Source: Rhipicephalus microplus
Taxonomy: Eukaryota > Arthropoda > Arachnida > Ixodida > Ixodidae
Length of the DNA stretch: 64,000 nt
Direction of reading: 5' to 3'
Assembly: GCF_043290135.1 (NCBI RefSeq)
Contig: NW_027464791.1
Span: forward strand, 124,001 to 188,000
The notes beneath the pieces were generated by a model, which was not told where the DNA came from, ran no database searches, and saw only the letters and a program-made list of their open reading frames with translations. A program made the position numbers and the translations under genes. How positions within the stretch are numbered: the first letter of the stretch is position 1; each line of letters opens with the position of its first letter. Below are positions 59,297 through 64,000 of this stretch, piece by piece.

Positions 59297-59555
59297 AACA
59301 GTTGTTCTGCACCGCCGCGGTGGTCTGGTGGCTAAGGTACTCGGCTGCAAACCCGCAGGTCGCGGGATCAAATCCCGGCTGCGGCGGCTGCATTTCCGAT
59401 AGAAGCGGAAATGTTGTAGGCCCGTGTGCTCAGATTTGGGTGCACATTAAAGAACCCCAGGTGGTCGAAATTTTCGGAGCCCTCCACTACGGCGTCTCTC
59501 ATAATCATATGGTGGTTTTGGGACGTTAAACCCCACATATCAATCAACAGTTGTT
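59297..59555 (+). mobile_element. Ruka-like SINE with 10-bp TSD
   Basis: The body is 59307-59545: GCCGCGGTGGTCTGGTGGC (A box), GCGGGATCAAATCCC (B box, one change), body, ACATATCAATC. AACAGTTGTT lies at 59297-59306 and 59546-59555. The tail is very short. Confidence 0.92.
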
Positions 59556-60805
59556 GTAAGAAGTTTGGACCATGACGTTGCATGTTGTAGCATGTAGGCG
59601 AGTATATACGGGACGACCTTAACATCCCTCTCTTTCAATTTCACGCTCCTGTCGTCCGTGTATGCGCTCGTACCCCCAAAAAAGCTGCACCTTAGCTTAT
59701 AAGGTTCCCCGTATCTGCAGCCTGTTTGCACAGTGCTCAGGCGTGAAGCGATTTATCAGGGCTGGAGCTGCGTAAGTGTGCCGACGCTGGACAATGGTGG
59801 CAGCTACCATTAACAACGGCACCCCCACGGTGAGTGCAATGAAAGCTGCGCTGCCTTCCACGTGGGCCCTAGCTATGGCTATGTTTCTTGTGAGCGTTAT
59901 GCAGGCTTGACATCTTTAAAGTGGCCGCTTCTTTTTGCGGCGCAAGATGTACTGGAGCATGGTGGGGCGACTTGGCATAAGATGATTCAAAGTAATATGA
60001 TCTGGAAGAAACTAGCTTCTACATTGACCAGTGCGCAGTGTATAGTCTCATGGAATGGGGGGTATGATGCTGCGAGCACGAACTGTGCCCATTTTAAAGT
60101 CACAGTTTGCTTTGTCTGTATAACCATTTCATGCTTACACCTGCTCTCGATTAAAGAAGAGCCAGCTTTTTGTTTTCTATTTTTGACTATTTCATTTCGG
60201 CATATTCGCTAGACCTTAGCCCTGGAAATGAATAGGGTGGCAAACCATTCAAGAGTGCCTGGATAACTGGCCTTGATGCCAATGCTTTTATTGTCCAGCC
60301 ATATTATTATGCATGTTGTCTGGATGTACCACCCAGAACGTCACTCAGTATAGTCCTCTCAGTGTACCTTTGTGTACATCTAATAAACAGACAAACATTT
60401 ACAGCCCACGCAACGCAGCGTGCCATGGCAAAGAACCGTTAAGATACGAGGGGCAATGATCTCTACCCGGAGCAGCTGGCCGGGAAAGCCGGCACGTGAG
60501 ACGGGAGACGGCGCTAGCTACAAGTACTGGAAGAAGCGCGAAGACGGCGACTGGAAGCTGCGGGTGGAAAGAGCGGTGCCGTAGCAGGTGATGTCGCTCG
60601 CGCGCCAGGCACACGCTGTCCCCAAGTACGCGCACGTCTAAACGCAGATTGAATTTCCCGCCTCTTTGTGTACCCCCGATAGTTCCCCGCAGTGCCACGT
60701 GACCAGGGGACTGGCGAATGGTCTATTTCCGACGCAGCATGTGCATATTAATGAGAACTGACTCGCAATAGTACCAACAAAAGCATACAGGATACTATCT
60801 GTAGT
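59556..60805. other. Unassigned sequence
   Basis: 60400-60720 is GC- and CpG-rich with no motif. CTAATAAACAGAC at 60378-60390 could be a retroelement 3' signal. Confidence 0.35.
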
Positions 60806-61010
60806 ATATGCTACGCAAAGTTCGGAAAAGTGGACGCAAAAATGACTTACTACACGCAGGGACCCGAACCCACCACCTCCTTCGAATAACGCGTCCGATG
60901 CTCCACTGTACCAACTGTGCTACTACGGTGGCCATCCTACTGTCTACGTTATGGGATATACACGTGAATTTAAACGCGGGAGCATCCGTACCCATGAAGG
61001 CGATTGAGGA
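60806..61010 (-). mobile_element. Second SINE family, copy 2
   Basis: The minus-strand tRNA-like part (60856-60933) reads GGCCACCGTAGTAGCACAGTTGG (A box), ATCGGACGCGTTATTCGAAG, GTGGGTTCGGGTCCCTGC (intact B box). The conserved upstream extension CACGTGTATATCCCATAACGTAG lies at 60942-60964. Downstream is TTTTTGCGTCCACTTTTCC. Confidence 0.72.
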
Positions 61011-61689
61011 ACACTCCTCTTCTCCCCGTTAGCGTCAGATCTTGCTCCGAGCTCGCAGCTGACCAATGACATCTCGCGAACTACCTCAAAGCATCTTTAC
61101 TGCCACAACGAGACTATTGCTATGAATTAACGAAAGAAGCGGAAACTTCACGAACTAGTTTTACTTTGGCAGAGCATGTGTTTGTGTTCCCCAACGGGCG
61201 TATTATATGAGTTGCAGAGTGTGCACGCCTCAGTGTGTCCAACCAGACCGTGTGGGACGTGACGAAGCTGCTAGCCACAATGGAAATAGAAATGTAACAA
61301 GCCCTTGTTCGCGGGCATGTACCTAGGCTGTGCATGTTCCCGCTAGTTGCAAGCTTTCAAAGAACGAAACCCAAGAATTCGATGACATCTCAGGCTGTCC
61401 AATTCAATTGTTATCTTTCAGGCATAAGGACTATAGCAGGCATAACAATCTTTTCAGGACTTGCATCGTTGAAAGGAGATACAAAAGCCAGACATTAACT
61501 CTTTTTATAGCGATGAACCATTCATTCAAAACTCTGTCGTTACTAATTCACGCAGCTGTGTGTATACGTTAACTATATAGAAGAGAAGGTGAATTTCAGG
61601 CCCAGGTTTAAATTTTCCCCGCTACTTCAGAACGTGGACGTAAGGCCCCATTTCCGGCATAACAGCGATCGTAGACAGCGAGCCATCTT
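61011..61689. other. Unassigned sequence
   Basis: No recognised feature. Confidence 0.35.
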
Positions 61690-61905
61690 GCAGGTGCTAA
61701 ATGATTTCTGGATTTTAACAAGCTGAGACTGCGATGATTGTGAGGGGCATCAAAGTGTACCGTATAAAACGGGCCGGATAAACAGGCCTGTATCGTTTCA
61801 TCTCCATCGAAACGAAAAGGGCCACGGCACCGGCAGGAATCCAACCCGTGGCTTTTGAGCTGGCCCTCCAAAACCATAACCACCGCGACAGACTGTTCGG
61901 GCAAG
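61690..61905 (-). mobile_element. Possible highly diverged Ruka-like SINE
   Basis: Minus strand: TGTCGCGGTGGTTATGG (A-box-like), CACGGGTTGGATTCCTGCCGG (B-box-like), CGTTTCGATGGAGATGAAACG, GGTACACTTTGATGCCCCTCACAATCATCG. The order fits, but identity is low. Confidence 0.5.
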
Positions 61906-62700
61906 TGACCTACGAGAGAATGAGAGAGGAGTCTTGATTCGCGCTCCTATAGAAACCGGTCTCGCAGCCACTGTGAGTTGTAAAATGACTTGATTGAGAT
62001 GCTTCGTAGCCAGTTTCGACTCAAGTATATACATTACGGATCTAATAGGCGCTCTCTCGGATACTATGCCACAGTGGGCACGTTCTCAGGGGTGTATAAT
62101 TCCATGGGTGCGGCCTTTCTTTTTCATTCATTTGCACTGCATGCATGAAGTCTTATCTCGTGCATATTGTAAATTGTGATTCGAGGCGGCGGCCTGCGAC
62201 ATCGCATAGTTAAACATATTCATTACGTCCACGCATTCCGCCTCTTGGAAGCTTATGGACGCTTTCCGTTAGGGGTATAGATGCGGCTGGGAATGTTGAT
62301 TACGTATTCGCTTTAGTGCCCCTGTTGAATCCATGTGTGCGTCTCAACATTTTATTTGCTATAGTTGGGGAAGCATGCCCTATATGCATGGGCACCCGGC
62401 AATGCAGTTTACGAGGTACGATGGCAGCGCTAGAACACCAGTGTTATATCTATTACCAAAAAAAGTAACTGGGTACGCTACTAGTTACTTAAAAAAAACC
62501 TATGGACCGTTTCCCCGAAGGGAATCATTATGAGATTCAAAGCAGAAGCGGTGCGCACGCCGTTGACACGATTGAAACGGGCGTTGATGCGGGTGCTGTA
62601 AAAAAGGTCCGAAGCGAAACTCGGGGTAGCCTTTACTCGAATAAACGTTTCTTTGAAACGCAAATACGCCGAAGTTGGGTTTCGTGCAAGTTGCAAGGCA
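61906..62700. other. Unassigned sequence
   Basis: No recognised feature. Confidence 0.35.
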
Positions 62701-63010
62701 AATAAACGAGCCGAAAGAGTGTTTACACTTGACGTGTGGTAGAACATTGCTGGCGGTGGAGAGGGGGAAGCAAAAGACAGGTTTGTTGCGAGCGGGTGGA
62801 GGAACAACAACACTTAGGTGTGTTGGGAGGAGCCGGACGCTGCTGCAGGTAAGGGAGAGAGTGACGTCAACGCGCAGCTGCGACTCATCCTAATTGGCAT
62901 CGTTCCAACAAATGCAGCAGCGGGAACGTGGTGCAGCGCGTTGGCACGGAGGTACGGACGGACAGCGTTACACAGGCCAGTCTGAGAGCTGCTTCGCATC
63001 TAAAAAAAAG
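62701..63010. repeat. Possible repeat ending GCTTCGCATCTAAAA
   Basis: Shares its end with 48992-49008 (GCTCCGCATCTAAAA) and a weak CCTAATTGGCA block with 49286. Class unknown. Confidence 0.3.
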
Positions 63011-63102
63011 AATGCGTTAGTAGCCTGCATTACTTACAAAAAAGGTAGTGCGTTACCATTACCGTAAAAAAGTAACGAACGTTACCTCTGCCGTTACAGG
63101 GG

Positions 63103-63330
63103 GCGCGCGCTTCGTTTTCTAAGATAACTGCCAGATAGCGCTCCTGCCTCACGTGTGACGTGACTCAATGCGCTCGTTCGCCTCCGCTGCACGTTTAAGG
63201 CACTCTGACGCAGCACCTCCAGTATACCATTCACCGATTTTCTTGCGCGGAACATCAAATAAATGTTTTGTTCACACTCTCCAGACGCAAGACTACCGTC
63301 TTTCGACAACATTTGCAGTGTAACATGCAG
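63103..63330 (+). repeat. Dispersed repeat family D, copy 2
   Basis: Aligns with 18835-19040: GATAACTGCCAGAT, GCGCTCGTTCGCCTCCGCT, CACCGATTTTCTTGCGC, AACATCAAATAAA, AGACTACCGTCTTTCGAC. Confidence 0.7.
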
Positions 63331-64000
63331 ATACGGGGCCATTTTCGGGGGGTTGGGGGGATTAGAACATTTGTGACGTCAGATGTCCCTTTGTCCACTC
63401 TTGTTGCCTTCTTTAGGCCTCCAAAACCAATGGCGCGTGTCTCATTGACGCTGGCGCACAAGCGCGGACAGACACAGAAAAGGACTATTCTAACGACCCG
63501 CTGAAGGCTTTATGGCTTAGTCACAGAAAAAAAAATATTTGTGCATAATTATTTATCGTTCACATAAAAACTGCATAAGTAACACAAAATTCGCGAGCGC
63601 CTATGTGAGTGCGTTCAAGAACAGCCTCGCTGGCTCGAGAGTTCAATAATCAGAGACGTAGCTGCCGTTGCGGAGAGAAATAAGTAAACTTGTTTTAAAA
63701 ACAACGTTGATAAGTTTTAACAAATTTGTAGCAACTATTATGTTGCAAGTATAATGAAGACACCAATATTTAGACATTCTTCAAAAATTGTTTTGTTTGC
63801 TGTGCAAGTTTCAAACAATGTTCGTTCACTCTTTGGTATGCATACATTTCTAAACCGAGATGTCTTATTTGTAACGGTAATATTTGTGTGTTACATCACT
63901 ATGCATTCTCGACAACGACTGGTGACGTAATGAGTCTCTCCCTGTTGATTATGTTCGATATATTTTTGCCTCATAAATTGTGGAGTTAAAAAGAAAACTG
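63331..64000. other. Unassigned sequence
   Basis: AT-rich, no recognised feature. Confidence 0.4.

Overview
The window looks like repeat-dense, non-coding nuclear DNA of a hard tick, most likely a Rhipicephalus-type ixodid. The main reason is at least ten copies of a tRNA-derived SINE whose tRNA-like head, body and (ATCA)n tail resemble what I know of the Rhipicephalus SINE Ruka (from memory, not checked). Many 5'-truncated LINE ends and long tetranucleotide arrays fit the same picture. I found no convincing host protein-coding gene, tRNA gene, rRNA gene or CRISPR array. Most open frames come from SINE antisense strands or microsatellites.

Region by region. 1-7.0 kb: unassigned sequence with a LINE 3' remnant (1020-1215), two SINEs with perfect target-site duplications (3316-3597, 4958-5256), a (GGAA)n block and one copy of a dispersed repeat. 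7.0-15.4 kb: degenerate modules made of a conserved body, a GACG/GACA/GATG tetranucleotide core and a conserved end. One of these is split by a full-length non-LTR retrotransposon (8236-13796) with a 15-bp target-site duplication. This element carries ORF1 (nucleic-acid-binding, three zinc knuckles) and ORF2 (endonuclease, reverse transcriptase, RNase H, terminal CCHC). ORF2 is disabled by one in-frame TGA and one frameshift. 15.4-22.6 kb: dispersed repeats and more SINEs. 22.7-23.2 kb: a 210-bp-arm inverted repeat flanked by an 11-bp direct repeat, probably derived from a Penelope-like element. 23-32 kb: mostly unassigned, with two different SINE families side by side at 29.0-29.5 kb. 32-45 kb: five 5'-truncated LINE tails, an 89-bp tandem duplication and a (GTAT)n array. 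45-64 kb: smaller inverted repeats, a GATA-GACA-GATA composite array, a 62-bp minisatellite of about 12 units, a second SINE-2 copy, and old and young Ruka-like copies.

There is no operon or pathway to describe. The only genes that act together are ORF1 and ORF2 of the LINE, which overlap by 17 bp and would encode target-primed reverse transcription. The SINEs have no enzymes and would depend on a LINE in trans. Their (ATCA)n tails differ from every LINE tail seen here, so their partner is probably elsewhere. I did not find a clear new biological system. The best leads are the inverted-repeat element at 22.7 kb, the TIR-like tetranucleotide modules, and the palindromic AGAGTAC/GTACTCT motif seen nine times.
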